From Clostridium_I sp047718555 (GTDB taxonomy: Bacteria > Bacillota > Clostridia > Clostridiales > Clostridiaceae), in the NCBI RefSeq assembly GCF_047718555.1, contig NZ_JBDNRK010000003.1:1-64000 (forward strand): a stretch of DNA of 64,000 nucleotides. Reading direction: 5' to 3'. The position numbers and the translations under genes are program-made. Below are positions 1-8,514 of this stretch, piece by piece. The number at the start of each line of letters is the position of its first letter. Positions within the stretch are counted from its first letter, which is position 1. The notes beneath the pieces are model-generated. The model was not told the DNA's origin, ran no database searches, and saw only the letters and a list, made by a program, of their open reading frames with translations.

Positions 1-44
1 AATATATTAGTTTAAAATTTTTTATGGAAGTTTACACGAAATTA

Positions 45-73
45 TTGACAGACTCGTCTATATCAAATATATA
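45..73 (+). promoter_or_regulatory. possible sigma-A promoter facing the SASP gene
   Basis: TTGACA at 45-50, a 17-base spacer and TATATA at 68-73 form a reasonable promoter reading rightward. The only gene ahead is the SASP gene on the other strand, so a transcript would be antisense to it. In DNA this AT-rich the match could be chance. Confidence 0.3.
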
Positions 74-98
74 TTAATACATTTGATACAGACCCTAT

Positions 99-135
99 CA
101 GTAATAAATAATTTACTTAAAATTATTTATTACTG
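99..135. terminator. 15-bp perfect hairpin over the SASP stop codon
   Basis: Bases 99-113 and 121-135 are exact reverse complements around a 7-base loop. The stem covers the end of the reverse-strand SASP gene, including its stop codon. There is no clear U-run, so it may act as a 3' stabiliser or weak terminator. Confidence 0.45.
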
Positions 136-329
136 ATATTGTTTTCATATTGTTGAACTATTTTTTTTACCATTTGACCACCAACGGATCCATTTTGTCT
201 TGAAGTAAGATTTCCATTATATCCGTCAGTTAAGGGAGTTCCAACCTCTCTTGCTGATTCTAATTTAAATTTATTTAAACCTTCTTTTGCTTCTGGTACT
301 ACTAGTCTATTACTACTTCTACTAGCCAT
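123..329 (-). CDS. alpha/beta-type small acid-soluble spore protein
   Basis: This 68-residue protein has the usual length and composition of alpha/beta-type SASPs, which coat DNA in the forespore and protect it from UV and hydrolysis. The sequence shows the family's N-terminal VVPEAKEGLNKFKLE stretch, a KLESAREVG segment matching the GPR protease cleavage region, and the conserved GYNGNLTSRQNGSVGGQMV core. A strong AAAGGAGGTC ribosome binding site sits about 8 bases before the ATG, consistent with very high expression late in sporulation, probably from a sigma-G promoter. It is monocistronic. The family assignment is secure; which paralogue it is cannot be told. Confidence 0.95.
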   Translation of the reverse strand: MASRSSNRLVVPEAKEGLNKFKLESAREVGTPLTDGYNGNLTSRQNGSVGGQMVKKIVQQYENNISNK

Positions 330-484
330 TTATATGACCTCCTTTATATTTGATGTTATTATATTGTGCAGAGAAGGAAAATATATGTTAGGGAAACAGC
401 GGATATAAAGGAATTTATGTTATGCTATTCTATTTTTATTGAAAACTAACCTAATTAATGTAATAATATTTTTAATTAACAATA

Positions 485-644
485 AGGCACATTCAAATAA
501 ATAACTAGTCAGTATGCTAGTCTATTTTGAATCCTACTGCGTCAACAGAACCTTTAGATAGCTCACTATCTGCGGAACCTGTTTCCTTGTTGGATTCAAA
601 ATATCCGTCGCATCTTTGACCTATTATTTATTTTCATATGCCTA
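485..644. repeat. 160-bp imperfect palindromic extragenic element (MITE/REP-like)
   Basis: The two ends, AGGCACATTCAAATAAATAA (from 485) and a segment ending TTATTTTCATATGCCT (643), are imperfect reverse complements. Inside them TTTTGAATCC (525-534) pairs with GGATTCAAAA (592-601), and in the centre a TAGATAG/CTATCT hairpin (about 555-571) is flanked by GAACC repeats. The nested dyads cover nearly all of the gap between the SASP gene and the kinase-like gene. It looks like a non-autonomous dispersed repeat or a structured RNA. No second copy was noticed in this window. Confidence 0.5.
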
Positions 645-666
645 AATAATTTTGTAGGTGAATACT

Positions 667-1206
667 GTGAATAGAATTATATGCTTAGTAGGTGAATCTG
701 GTGCTGGAAAATCAGTTACAGCAGAATGTTTAGAAAGAGAAGGATACAATTATATAAAAAGTTATACTACAAGACCTAAAAGAAGTGAAAATGAAAATGG
801 TCATATATTTGTAGATGAAAATTATTTTAAAAATAAATATGAAGGTACAAACTACTCGGAGGAGCTGATTGCCTATACAGAATTCCATGGGTACCGTTAC
901 TGGAGTACCAGGGAACAATATAAGGAAAAAGAGTTTTCGGTTTATGTAGTAGAACCTGTGGGAGCACAAGAATTAAAAAATATTATTAGGGATTGTGAAA
1001 TCATAATTGTATATCTAAAAGTGGATAGGGATGAGCGTTTTAGAAGGATGTACAAGGATAGAGGAAAAAAACAAGCATTAGAAAGGTTATCCTATGACAG
1101 TAAGTCGGGTATATTTGATTTAATTCAATGTGATTATGTAGTAGATGCAAATAGAAATATAGATAATGTAGTTTGTGATGTTAAGAAAATAGTACAAATG
1201 AATTAA
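667..1206 (+). CDS. guanylate-kinase-like P-loop nucleotide kinase
   Basis: The protein (about 179 residues) starts with a P-loop, GESGAGKS, and continues with SYTTRPKR, which matches the GMP-binding STTR(P)PR motif of guanylate kinases; YRYWSTREQ fits the following substrate-binding segment. True guanylate kinases phosphorylate GMP to GDP. This one diverges in the lid and C-terminal half, so it may be a paralogue with another role and not the housekeeping Gmk. The GTG at 667 is preferred because AGGTG at 656-660 lies 6 bases upstream, whereas the GTG at 658 overlaps that site. It lies 27 bases before the sensor kinase gene and could share its transcript. Confidence 0.75.
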   Translation: MNRIICLVGESGAGKSVTAECLEREGYNYIKSYTTRPKRSENENGHIFVDENYFKNKYEGTNYSEELIAYTEFHGYRYWSTREQYKEKEFSVYVVEPVGAQELKNIIRDCEIIIVYLKVDRDERFRRMYKDRGKKQALERLSYDSKSGIFDLIQCDYVVDANRNIDNVVCDVKKIVQMN

Positions 1207-1233
1207 TTATTCCACTTTGAAAGGACTTTATTT

Positions 1234-2892
1234 ATGTTATTGTATATTTTTAATATGTTAACTATGCTCATGGAAAGAGCTATGTGGCTTTTGTTAATTT
1301 TATTTATAGTCACTAGAATAAAGAGTTTTAGAAAAATATTTCAAAAGGACAATTATGAAAAAAAAGATATAGCAATTATATGTGCTATATTTTCAGCTTT
1401 TGCCATTTTGGAAACTTATTCAGGTATTAGGGTAGATGGATCTTTAGTAAATATAAGAATAATAACTATAGTATCTGCTGGTATATTATTTGGACCTGAG
1501 GTTGGAATAATAACTGGGCTAGTTGCAGGAACCCATAGATTTTTAATAGATATTCATGGAGTAACATCTATTCCATGTCTTATAACAAGTATAGTGGCAG
1601 GAATATCATCTGGATATGTAAATAAAAGAGTTGAAAGAAAGTATTTATATATAGCAGGAATTTCGCTGGGTATGGTTTGTGAAATATTAACTATGGTACT
1701 TATATTAATAATGACAAAGCCATATGAACTTGGATTAAATATAGTTTCCAAAATATCAATTCCAATGATACTAGGAGAAATAAGTGTTGGATTTATTATA
1801 CTTCTAATGCAGTTTGTAGAGGATGAAAAGGAAATGATAGCAGGACAGCAATCCAAGCTTGCACTGGATATTGCCAATGAAACTCTTCCTTATTTTAGAA
1901 GCATAAATAAGGAATCTTTAAGAAAGATATGTATCATTATTAAAGAACATATGCATGCAGATGCAGTATCTATAACTGATAAAGTTAATGTGCTTGCTTA
2001 TGTTGGCGTTGATGAGGAAATATATAACGTAGAAAATAAAATAGTAAATGAGACAACCAAGACAGCAATTTTAAAAAATCAAATACTTATAAATAATGAT
2101 AGTTTAAAAAATGGTCATAGTAATTTAAAATCTGCAATAATAATTCCCTTTGAGGATAAGAATGAAGTAAATGGTACCTTAAAAATATATTACAAAGACT
2201 CTAATAAAATAACCTATTCCATTAAAGCTCTTGCTATTGGCTTATCACAGATAATATCAACTTTAATGGAAGTATCAAAGGTTGAACAAATAAAGGAAAC
2301 TGCAAATAGAGCTGAAATAAGAGCACTTCAAAGGCAAATTAATCCCCATTTTTTATTTAATGCATTAAATGCAATAACATCATTTATAAGAATAAATCCT
2401 GACAAAGCAAGAGAACTCATAATAAATTTATCAAGTTATTTAAGATATAATCTTGAAATTAATGATGAGTTAATTGATATAAAAAAGGAACTGAAACAGG
2501 TTAAGGATTTTGTAGAAATAGAAAAGGCAAGATTTGGGGACAAGCTTAATCTTATATATGATATTGATGATGTAAATATAAAAGTGCCAAGTCTTATTAT
2601 ACAGCCATTAGTAGAAAATGCAATAATTCACGGTATACTTCCGAAGAAGGGCAAAGGAACAATAAAGTTAAGGGTTAAAAATTGTGAAGATGAAAGTATT
2701 AAAATAACTGTTGAAGACAGTGGTATAGGCATAAGTGAAGATATCATAAAAAATGTTTATAGCGGAAATATGCCTGAAAATAAAATTGGCCTTTATAACG
2801 TTCATTTAAGGCTTAAACTTATTTATGGTGAAGGTATTAAAATTAAAAGATTAGAAAAGGGTACAAGAATGGAATTTTTAATTAGGAGATGA
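1234..2892 (+). CDS. lytS: LytS-family sensor histidine kinase
   Basis: The 552-residue membrane sensor has an N-terminal block of hydrophobic helices (about residues 5-190, the 5TM-5TMR_LYT fold), a GAF-like region (about 210-350) and a His_kinase/HATPase_c end. The phospho-acceptor is H372 in INPHFLFNALN; the ATP-binding N box is LVENAIIHG and the G box is EDSGIGIS. It would phosphorylate the adjacent response regulator, whose GTG start is 4 bases after this stop. LytS-type kinases are known in Firmicutes as sensors of cell-wall state, membrane potential or extracellular pyruvate and related acids. The transporter just downstream points toward a small-carboxylate signal, which is inference. 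Confidence 0.93.
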   Translation: MLLYIFNMLTMLMERAMWLLLILFIVTRIKSFRKIFQKDNYEKKDIAIICAIFSAFAILETYSGIRVDGSLVNIRIITIVSAGILFGPEVGIITGLVAGTHRFLIDIHGVTSIPCLITSIVAGISSGYVNKRVERKYLYIAGISLGMVCEILTMVLILIMTKPYELGLNIVSKISIPMILGEISVGFIILLMQFVEDEKEMIAGQQSKLALDIANETLPYFRSINKESLRKICIIIKEHMHADAVSITDKVNVLAYVGVDEEIYNVENKIVNETTKTAILKNQILINNDSLKNGHSNLKSAIIIPFEDKNEVNGTLKIYYKDSNKITYSIKALAIGLSQIISTLMEVSKVEQIKETANRAEIRALQRQINPHFLFNALNAITSFIRINPDKARELIINLSSYLRYNLEINDELIDIKKELKQVKDFVEIEKARFGDKLNLIYDIDDVNIKVPSLIIQPLVENAIIHGILPKKGKGTIKLRVKNCEDESIKITVEDSGIGISEDIIKNVYSGNMPENKIGLYNVHLRLKLIYGEGIKIKRLEKGTRMEFLIRR

Positions 2893-2896
2893 TACT

Positions 2897-3613
2897 GTGA
2901 AGTGCATAATAGTTGAGGACGAATTCTTAGCAAGAGAGGAACTAAAGTATTTTATCAAAAATTTCAGTAATATTGAGATAACAGGTGAGTTTGAAGATGG
3001 AATAGAAGTTCTAAAATTTTTACAGAATAATAAGGTGGATGTTATATTTTTAGATATTAATATAAGTGGGATAGATGGAGTTGTCATTGCAAAAAATATA
3101 AGTAAATTTTCTGAAAAACCATATATAGTATTTATAACAGCCTATAAGGAACATGCAGTAGAAGCTTTTGAAATAGAAGCCTTTGACTATATACTAAAGC
3201 CTTATGATGAAACTAGAATTAAATCTATGTTAAAAAAGCTTGAACTTAGCTATAATTCTCAAAAGGGAGAATTACACACAATTTCAAATAGAATAAATCT
3301 ATTCAAAAACGACAAGATAATAGTTACAAATATAGATGACATATACTATTGTGAGGCGAAAGAGAGAGAAACTTGTGTACTGACTAAAAATGAGGAATAC
3401 TTTGTAAAAATGTCCATATCAGAATTTTATGATACTCTACCTAAAGAAATGTTTTTTAGATGTCATAGATCCTACATTGTAAATCTTACAAAAATAAAGG
3501 AAATAATACCCTGGTTTAATAATACTTATAATTTAAGACTTAAGAATGTTACAAAAGAAATACCTGTTAGCAGAAGCAATGTAAAAAAATTCAAGCAGAT
3601 TATGAATATATAA
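2897..3613 (+). CDS. lytT: LytTR-family response regulator
   Basis: The 238-residue protein has a receiver domain (about 1-120) with acidic pocket VEDE, phospho-acceptor D53 in FLDIN, a T in FITAY and a conserved K in YILKPY. A LytTR DNA-binding domain follows (about 135-236) and contains FFRCHRSYIVNL and EIPVSRS, both typical of that fold. Translation starts at GTG, 4 bases after the kinase stop, so the pair is coupled. Partner: the LytS-type kinase. The likely target is the transporter gene 130 bases downstream, whose upstream region has a TATAAT at 3679-3684 without a good -35 box, as expected for an activated promoter. Confidence 0.93.
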   Translation: MKCIIVEDEFLAREELKYFIKNFSNIEITGEFEDGIEVLKFLQNNKVDVIFLDINISGIDGVVIAKNISKFSEKPYIVFITAYKEHAVEAFEIEAFDYILKPYDETRIKSMLKKLELSYNSQKGELHTISNRINLFKNDKIIVTNIDDIYYCEAKERETCVLTKNEEYFVKMSISEFYDTLPKEMFFRCHRSYIVNLTKIKEIIPWFNNTYNLRLKNVTKEIPVSRSNVKKFKQIMNI

Positions 3614-3746
3614 ATGCATTTTATGTAATTATAATGGCATCTCATTCATGAAAGAACCCTAATCCTTATATAGAGATATATAATAAAGTTAAGGAAAATG
3701 AAAGACAGTATTTAAGCTATAACTTTTATATAAGGAGTGGGGGATA

Positions 3747-4982
3747 ATGTCAAAGACTGAAAAGGAATACAAAAGCAAACTTTTAATATTAGCAGGAACT
3801 GTGATTGCTCAAGTGGGTCTTGGAACGATTTATACTTGGAGCTTGTTTAATCAGCCTATTGCAGATAAGTTTGGTTGGCAGCTTAGCAAAGTAGCAGTGG
3901 CTTTTTCAATTACTAGTTTTGCATTAGCATTTTCAACTTTATTTGCAGGAAAAATTCAAGATAAAATTGGAATAAGAAAACTTGTTACTTTTGCTGGAAT
4001 AATACTGGGACTTGGGCTTATATTAACTTCTAAGGCAAACTCACTGGGGATGCTTTACTTGACAGCAGGAGTAATTGTGGGGGCAGCAGATGGAATAGCA
4101 TATATTACTGTACTTTCAAATTGTATAAAATGGTTTCCAGAGAAAAAAGGTGTTATATCAGGAATTTCTGTAGGAGCTTATGGAGCTGGAAGTTTAATCT
4201 TTAAGTACATAAATTCCTATGTTATAGGTTCTAAAGGTTTTACATTTGCGTTTCTATGTTGGGGTATTATAGCCTTTATACTGATATCAGGTGGTGCACA
4301 GTTGTTAAAGGATGCACCAGATGCAAAGCCAGTATCAGATGCCAAATCTGAAGTTAGGAATTATACACCAGCACAGATGCTGAAGAAAAAAGAAGCATAT
4401 TTATTGTTCATTATAATGTTTACAGCATGTATGAGTGGGCTCTATCTTATAGGTATTGTTAAAGACATTGGTGTTCAATTAGCAGGACTTAATCCTGCAG
4501 TAGCAGCAAATGCTGTTGCTATGGTTGCTATTTTTAATACATCAGGAAGAATTATTTTGGGAGCTCTATCAGATAAAGTTGGAAGACTTAAAGTTGTATT
4601 GTTTGGTTTAATAGTAACAGCTGTAAGTATGTTTATTATGGATACGGTGCACATGAATTTTGGAATATTCTTTGCCTGTGTAGCTGCAGTTGCATTTTGT
4701 TTTGGTGGAAACATTACGGTATTCCCAGCAATTGTAGGAGATTTTTTCGGACTTAAGAATCACAGCAAGAACTATGGAATAATATACCAAGGCTTTGGTA
4801 TAGGAGCACTTTCAGGATCCATTATAGCCGGTATTGCAGGAAGTTTTAAAGCAACCTTTGTTGTTATAGGGATAATGTGTTTAATTTCAATTGTTATTGC
4901 ACTTACTATAAAAATGCCGCAAGAAGAAATAGCAAAAGAAAGAACAAGCAGAATTACAGAGTTTACAGAAAAAACTGTATAA
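3747..4982 (+). CDS. OFA-type major facilitator transporter
   Basis: The 411-residue integral membrane protein has about 12 hydrophobic helices. Its start, GTVIAQVGLGTIYTWSLFNQP, matches the first helix of the oxalate/formate antiporter (OFA) subfamily, and KIQDKIGIRK is the MFS loop 2-3 motif. Members move small organic acids such as oxalate, formate or pyruvate. The substrate is not shown by the sequence, but a neighbouring LytS/LytT pair fits a role in organic-acid uptake or exchange. The ribosome binding site is AGGAGTGGGG just before ATG 3747. A strong hairpin with flanking A and T runs ends the transcript and also faces the reverse-strand tRNA gene. Confidence 0.88.
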   Translation: MSKTEKEYKSKLLILAGTVIAQVGLGTIYTWSLFNQPIADKFGWQLSKVAVAFSITSFALAFSTLFAGKIQDKIGIRKLVTFAGIILGLGLILTSKANSLGMLYLTAGVIVGAADGIAYITVLSNCIKWFPEKKGVISGISVGAYGAGSLIFKYINSYVIGSKGFTFAFLCWGIIAFILISGGAQLLKDAPDAKPVSDAKSEVRNYTPAQMLKKKEAYLLFIIMFTACMSGLYLIGIVKDIGVQLAGLNPAVAANAVAMVAIFNTSGRIILGALSDKVGRLKVVLFGLIVTAVSMFIMDTVHMNFGIFFACVAAVAFCFGGNITVFPAIVGDFFGLKNHSKNYGIIYQGFGIGALSGSIIAGIAGSFKATFVVIGIMCLISIVIALTIKMPQEEIAKERTSRITEFTEKTV

Positions 4983-4985
4983 ATA

Positions 4986-5033
4986 AAAAAAGCTGTATCA
5001 AATAGTCTTAGAACTAAGTGATACAGCTTTTTC
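4986..5033. terminator. bidirectional terminator
   Basis: AAAGCTGTATCA (4989-5000) pairs perfectly with TGATACAGCTTT (5019-5030), with an A-run before and T-run after. It can stop both the forward transporter transcript and the reverse tRNA transcript. Confidence 0.85.
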
Positions 5034-5044
5034 TTTAAATTTTT

Positions 5045-5126
5045 TGGTGCCGATGGTGGGATTTGAACCCACATGGTTTCCCGCACGATTTTGAGTCGTG
5101 TGCGTCTGCCGTTCCGCCACATCGGC
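5045..5126 (-). tRNA. tRNA-Leu (anticodon CAA)
   Basis: On the reverse strand the acceptor stem GCCGATG/CATCGGC closes the cloverleaf. The D arm follows with GGCGGAACGGCAGACGC, the anticodon stem is CACGA/TCGTG with loop CTCAAAA (anticodon CAA), there is a class II long variable arm, and the T arm GTGGGTTCAAATCCCAC ends before an encoded CCA at 5045-5047. The long variable arm and CAA anticodon identify leucine (UUG codon). Confidence 0.95.
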
Positions 5127-5449
5127 AAAGCTGACATGTAATAATATAGCATAGAGTAAAGCTATAGTCAAGTTTCTTTTAAGCATTTTTATAATTGTTT
5201 TTTCTATAATTAGCAAATTGTAAGTATAGATATTAAAAATATGAATGAAATTAATCTAATTTTTAAGTTTATTTAGCCTAAAAGAAATAAAACGTGTAAG
5301 AAAAATATTTTTATAATTAGAATATTAATATTACAGTTGCTAAAAATGTTACAAATAAAACATATATACAGTAACAGGAACAAATAGAAGATGATATATT
5401 AATAAATCATAAAATTTCTACCATAAAGCTATGTTTTTTCAAAAAAATA

Positions 5450-5478
5450 TTGTTACTTTTTAAACAATTTGCTACAAT
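5450..5478 (+). promoter_or_regulatory. promoter of the NifU-like/GGGtGRT operon
   Basis: TTGTTA (5450-5455), a 17-base spacer and TACAAT (5473-5478) lie about 110 bases before the first gene. The leader contains a small hairpin, ACATAG/CTATGT, near 5505-5531. The rest of the 5127-5588 gap is AT-rich and shows no gene. Confidence 0.6.
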
Positions 5479-5588
5479 GAAATAGGTTAAAAGTAATTAC
5501 AAGTACATAGGCCAAATATGGCTATGTATATCCTTTTCATAAATGAAGGGGAAAATGTAAATTATTTGTACAGGAAGGAGATATAAAT

Positions 5589-6281
5589 ATGATTTACTCA
5601 ACAGAAGTATCAAGTATGATGTGTGTTGCTAAAGGACCTAACCACGGACCAGCACCAATACCAGAAGAAGGAAAATGGGTACAAGCTAAAGAAATTAAAG
5701 ATATATCAGGATTAACACATGGAATAGGTTGGTGTGCTCCACAACAGGGTGCATGTAAACTAACTCTTAATGTTAAAGATGGTATAATCGAAGAAGCATT
5801 AGTAGAAACAATTGGATGTTCAGGAATGACTCATTCAGCTGCAATGGCTTCAGAAATACTTCCAGGAAAAACTATACTTGAAGCATTAAACACTGACTTA
5901 GTTTGTGATGCTATAAATACTGCAATGAGAGAATTATTCTTACAAATAGTATACGGAAGATCTCAAACTGCTTTCTCAGAAGGTGGACTACCTATCGGAG
6001 CAGGTCTTGAAGATTTAGGAAAAGGACTTAGAAGCCAAGTTGGTACTATGTATGGTACTAAAGCTAAAGGTACTAGATACCTAGAAATGGCTGAAGGATA
6101 TGTTAAACACTTAGCATTAGATGCTAATAACGAAGTTATAGGGTACGAATTCGTAAACCTTGGTAAAGTTATGGATATGATTAAAAAAGGTATGGACGCT
6201 AACGAAGCAATGGAAAAAGCTACTTCAAGTTATGGTAGATTTGCAGAAGCTGTAAAAGTTATCGATCCAAGACATGAATAA
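5589..6281 (+). CDS. NifU-like iron-sulfur cluster assembly scaffold protein
   Basis: The 230-residue protein resembles the NifU_N/IscU scaffold family. Conserved cysteines are seen in GIGWCAPQQGACKL and TIGCSGMTHS, plus an LVCDAI cysteine that would complete a cluster site. In many anaerobic Firmicutes this form is encoded directly before a GGGtGRT protein, as here (22-base gap), which supports the assignment. The function is inferred to be iron-sulfur cluster handling. Codon usage is more G/C-balanced than in the neighbouring genes, as in highly expressed genes. The ribosome binding site GGAAGGAG precedes ATG 5589. Confidence 0.85.
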   Translation: MIYSTEVSSMMCVAKGPNHGPAPIPEEGKWVQAKEIKDISGLTHGIGWCAPQQGACKLTLNVKDGIIEEALVETIGCSGMTHSAAMASEILPGKTILEALNTDLVCDAINTAMRELFLQIVYGRSQTAFSEGGLPIGAGLEDLGKGLRSQVGTMYGTKAKGTRYLEMAEGYVKHLALDANNEVIGYEFVNLGKVMDMIKKGMDANEAMEKATSSYGRFAEAVKVIDPRHE

Positions 6282-6302
6282 TAGGTAAGGAGGAGAAACG
6301 TA

Positions 6303-7301
6303 ATGGCATTATTTGAAAGTTATGAAAGAAGAATTGACCAAATTATACCTGTATTAAAAGAATACGGCATAAACACAATAGAAGAAGCTAAGGCTGTTTG
6401 TGATGAAAAGGGAATAAACGTTTATGATATAGTTAAAGGCATTCAACCAATTTGTTTTGAAAATGCGTGTTGGGCTTACACTGTAGGTGCTGCAATCGCT
6501 ATTAAAAAAGGATGTACTAAGGCTGCTGAAGCTGCTGAAGCAATAGGATTAGGCTTACAAGCTTTCTGTATTCCTGGATCAGTTGCAGATGACAGAAAAG
6601 TTGGTTTAGGCCATGGAAACTTAGCAGCAATGCTTTTAAGAGAAGAAACTAAATGCTTTGCTTTCCTTGCTGGACACGAATCATTTGCAGCTGCTGAAGG
6701 TGCAATAGGACTCGCTAGATCAGCAAATAAAGTAAGAAAAGAGCCTTTAAAAGTTATACTTAATGGTCTTGGAAAAGACGCTGCATTTATAATCTCAAGA
6801 ATAAACGGATTTACATATGTGCAGACTAAATTTGATTACTATACTGGAAAATTAGATGTAGTTAAAGAAACAGCTTACTCAGACGGAGAAAGAGCTAAAG
6901 TTCGATGTTATGGCGCTGATGACGTAAGAGAAGGTGTTGCTATAATGCACAGTGAAGGCGTTGACGTTTCAATAACAGGAAACTCAACTAACCCAACAAG
7001 ATTCCAACATCCAGTTGCTGGAACATACAAAAAAGAATGTGTTGATCAAGGAAAGAAATACTTCTCAGTTGCATCAGGTGGTGGTACTGGAAGAACTCTT
7101 CACCCAGATAACATGGCAGCAGGTCCTGCTTCATACGGTATGACTGATACTATGGGAAGAATGCATTCAGATGCACAATTCGCAGGTTCATCATCAGTTC
7201 CAGCTCACGTTGAAATGATGGGTCTTATCGGAATGGGTAACAACCCAATGGTTGGAGCTACAGTTGCAGTAGCAGTTGCTATTGAAGAAACTTCAAGATA
7301 A
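6303..7301 (+). CDS. GGGtGRT protein
   Basis: This 332-residue protein carries the signature SGGGTGRT at about residues 258-265, and conserved blocks such as GLGKDAAFIISRINGF and FAFLAGHESFAAAEG. The family is widespread in anaerobic Firmicutes, linked to iron-sulfur metabolism by gene neighbourhood, and has no defined reaction that I know. It is cotranscribed with the scaffold gene. Its last 94 coding bases form half of attL. Integration recreates the identical sequence, so the reading frame and stop are unaltered. The use of a protein-coding 3' end instead of a tRNA as integration target is notable. Confidence 0.92.
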   Translation: MALFESYERRIDQIIPVLKEYGINTIEEAKAVCDEKGINVYDIVKGIQPICFENACWAYTVGAAIAIKKGCTKAAEAAEAIGLGLQAFCIPGSVADDRKVGLGHGNLAAMLLREETKCFAFLAGHESFAAAEGAIGLARSANKVRKEPLKVILNGLGKDAAFIISRINGFTYVQTKFDYYTGKLDVVKETAYSDGERAKVRCYGADDVREGVAIMHSEGVDVSITGNSTNPTRFQHPVAGTYKKECVDQGKKYFSVASGGGTGRTLHPDNMAAGPASYGMTDTMGRMHSDAQFAGSSSVPAHVEMMGLIGMGNNPMVGATVAVAVAIEETSR

Positions 7302-7309
7302 GAGGGTTT
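7208..7309 (+). other. attL, 102-bp left attachment repeat
   Basis: Bases 7208-7309 are identical to 42428-42529; the identity begins at CGTTGAAATG and ends at AGAGGGTTT. The repeat covers the 3' end of the GGGtGRT gene, its stop and 8 further bases. It lies 100 bases before a tyrosine integrase, as expected for the left junction of an integrated element. The two copies are 35,220 bases apart. Confidence 0.95.
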
Positions 7310-7338
7310 CAATACTTAGTTAATTAAAAATTAGAGAA

Positions 7339-7378
7339 GACACGTTAATGTATATAAATTACGTTAACGTGTCTTTTT
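7339..7378 (+). terminator. terminator supplied by the integrated element
   Basis: AGACACGTTAA (7339-7349) pairs with TTAACGTGTCT, followed by a T-rich run. It lies inside attL, so it belongs to the element and now ends the host iron-sulfur operon transcript. Confidence 0.85.
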
Positions 7379-7409
7379 ATTTTTTTTGAAAGGTGTTGAT
7401 ATAGGCTAG

Positions 7410-8360
7410 ATGAGAAGAAAAACTAAGATAATTACAGAAGACAACGTGACGTTTAAACAAGGCTTTTTAATGTTTTTAGACAATTGTAAAGCTAAAAATT
7501 TAAGACCAGCAACTATAGAACATTATAAGCAAGGTTATAAATCTATTGTTAGATTTTTTGATGAAGATACTTTAATTAAGGACATCACACAAGAAACTGT
7601 AGATAATTATGTGATTGCTTGTAAGGATAATTTAAATCTTGCTTCACAGACTCTTCATACTTATGTTAGAGATTTTAAAACTATATTGTACTATTTTATG
7701 AAGTTAGAATATATGCAACCATTTAAAATTCAATTACCTAGAGTAGATAAAAAAGCAATAGAGACGTATTCAGATAAAGAATTAGAAATATTGCTTAAAA
7801 AACCTAATACCAAAAAGTGCCATTTTGCTGAATATAGAGATTATGTAATTATAAATTTTATTTTATCTACAGCAGTAAGAATTAATAGCTTAATTAATAT
7901 AAAAGAAAAAGATGTAGACTTTGAAAATAATGTTGTTTATGTAAATACAACAAAGAACAGGAAACCATTGATTATACCTCTTAATAAGACGATTGTTAAA
8001 ATTTTAAGAGAGTATATAAGAATAAGGGAAGCAGATAGTGAAGATGATTATTTATTTTGTACTGTATACAACAACAAGATGGATAGAAGAACAGTAAATG
8101 GAAGTCTTAATATATATAACAGAAAAAGAAATGTTAATAAAATTGGAGTCCATAGGCTGAGACATACAGCAGCTAAAAAATGGATACTGGCAGGAAAGTC
8201 ACCTAGTATTCTACAACATTTGCTTGGTCATAGTAGCCTAGTTATTACTCAAAATTATATAAATATTTTAGTTTCGGATTTGAAAAAAGAAGTTGATAAC
8301 TTTGATATTTTAGAAGAATTCAACAGCAGTAATCATATAAAAATGAAATCTAAAAAATAA
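7410..8360 (+). CDS. int: tyrosine-family site-specific integrase
   Basis: The 316-residue integrase has an N-terminal SAM-like core-binding domain (about 15-105; KNLRPATIEHYKQGYK) and a catalytic domain (about 115-285). The catalytic set is visible: R157 in AVRINSL, K182, H248 and R251 in HRLRH, H274 in LGHSS and Y283 in QNYI. It lies just inside attL and most likely catalyses recombination at the 3' end of the GGGtGRT gene. The ribosome binding site GAAAGGTG precedes the chosen ATG by some distance, so the start is fairly but not fully certain. A truncated relative sits just outside attR (42658-42825), implying a lineage specialised for this site. Confidence 0.95.
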   Translation: MRRKTKIITEDNVTFKQGFLMFLDNCKAKNLRPATIEHYKQGYKSIVRFFDEDTLIKDITQETVDNYVIACKDNLNLASQTLHTYVRDFKTILYYFMKLEYMQPFKIQLPRVDKKAIETYSDKELEILLKKPNTKKCHFAEYRDYVIINFILSTAVRINSLINIKEKDVDFENNVVYVNTTKNRKPLIIPLNKTIVKILREYIRIREADSEDDYLFCTVYNNKMDRRTVNGSLNIYNRKRNVNKIGVHRLRHTAAKKWILAGKSPSILQHLLGHSSLVITQNYINILVSDLKKEVDNFDILEEFNSSNHIKMKSKK

Positions 8361-8514
8361 GCCAATGCCTCGAACGCACTGACTTATCACAACTTAATAT
8401 TGTTAAATGAAACTTCTATAATCCATTTAAACACCCTATAATACTATTATAAATTCAAAAAAATGGATTGTCAAGAGGCTTAGTTTGTCGCACTCTTTTT
8501 TAGAGTATGATTCG

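Noticed and set aside
4475..4790. Reverse-strand open frames inside the transporter gene
   Set aside because: They lie opposite a clear transporter gene, lack ribosome binding sites and have odd compositions; they are shadows.
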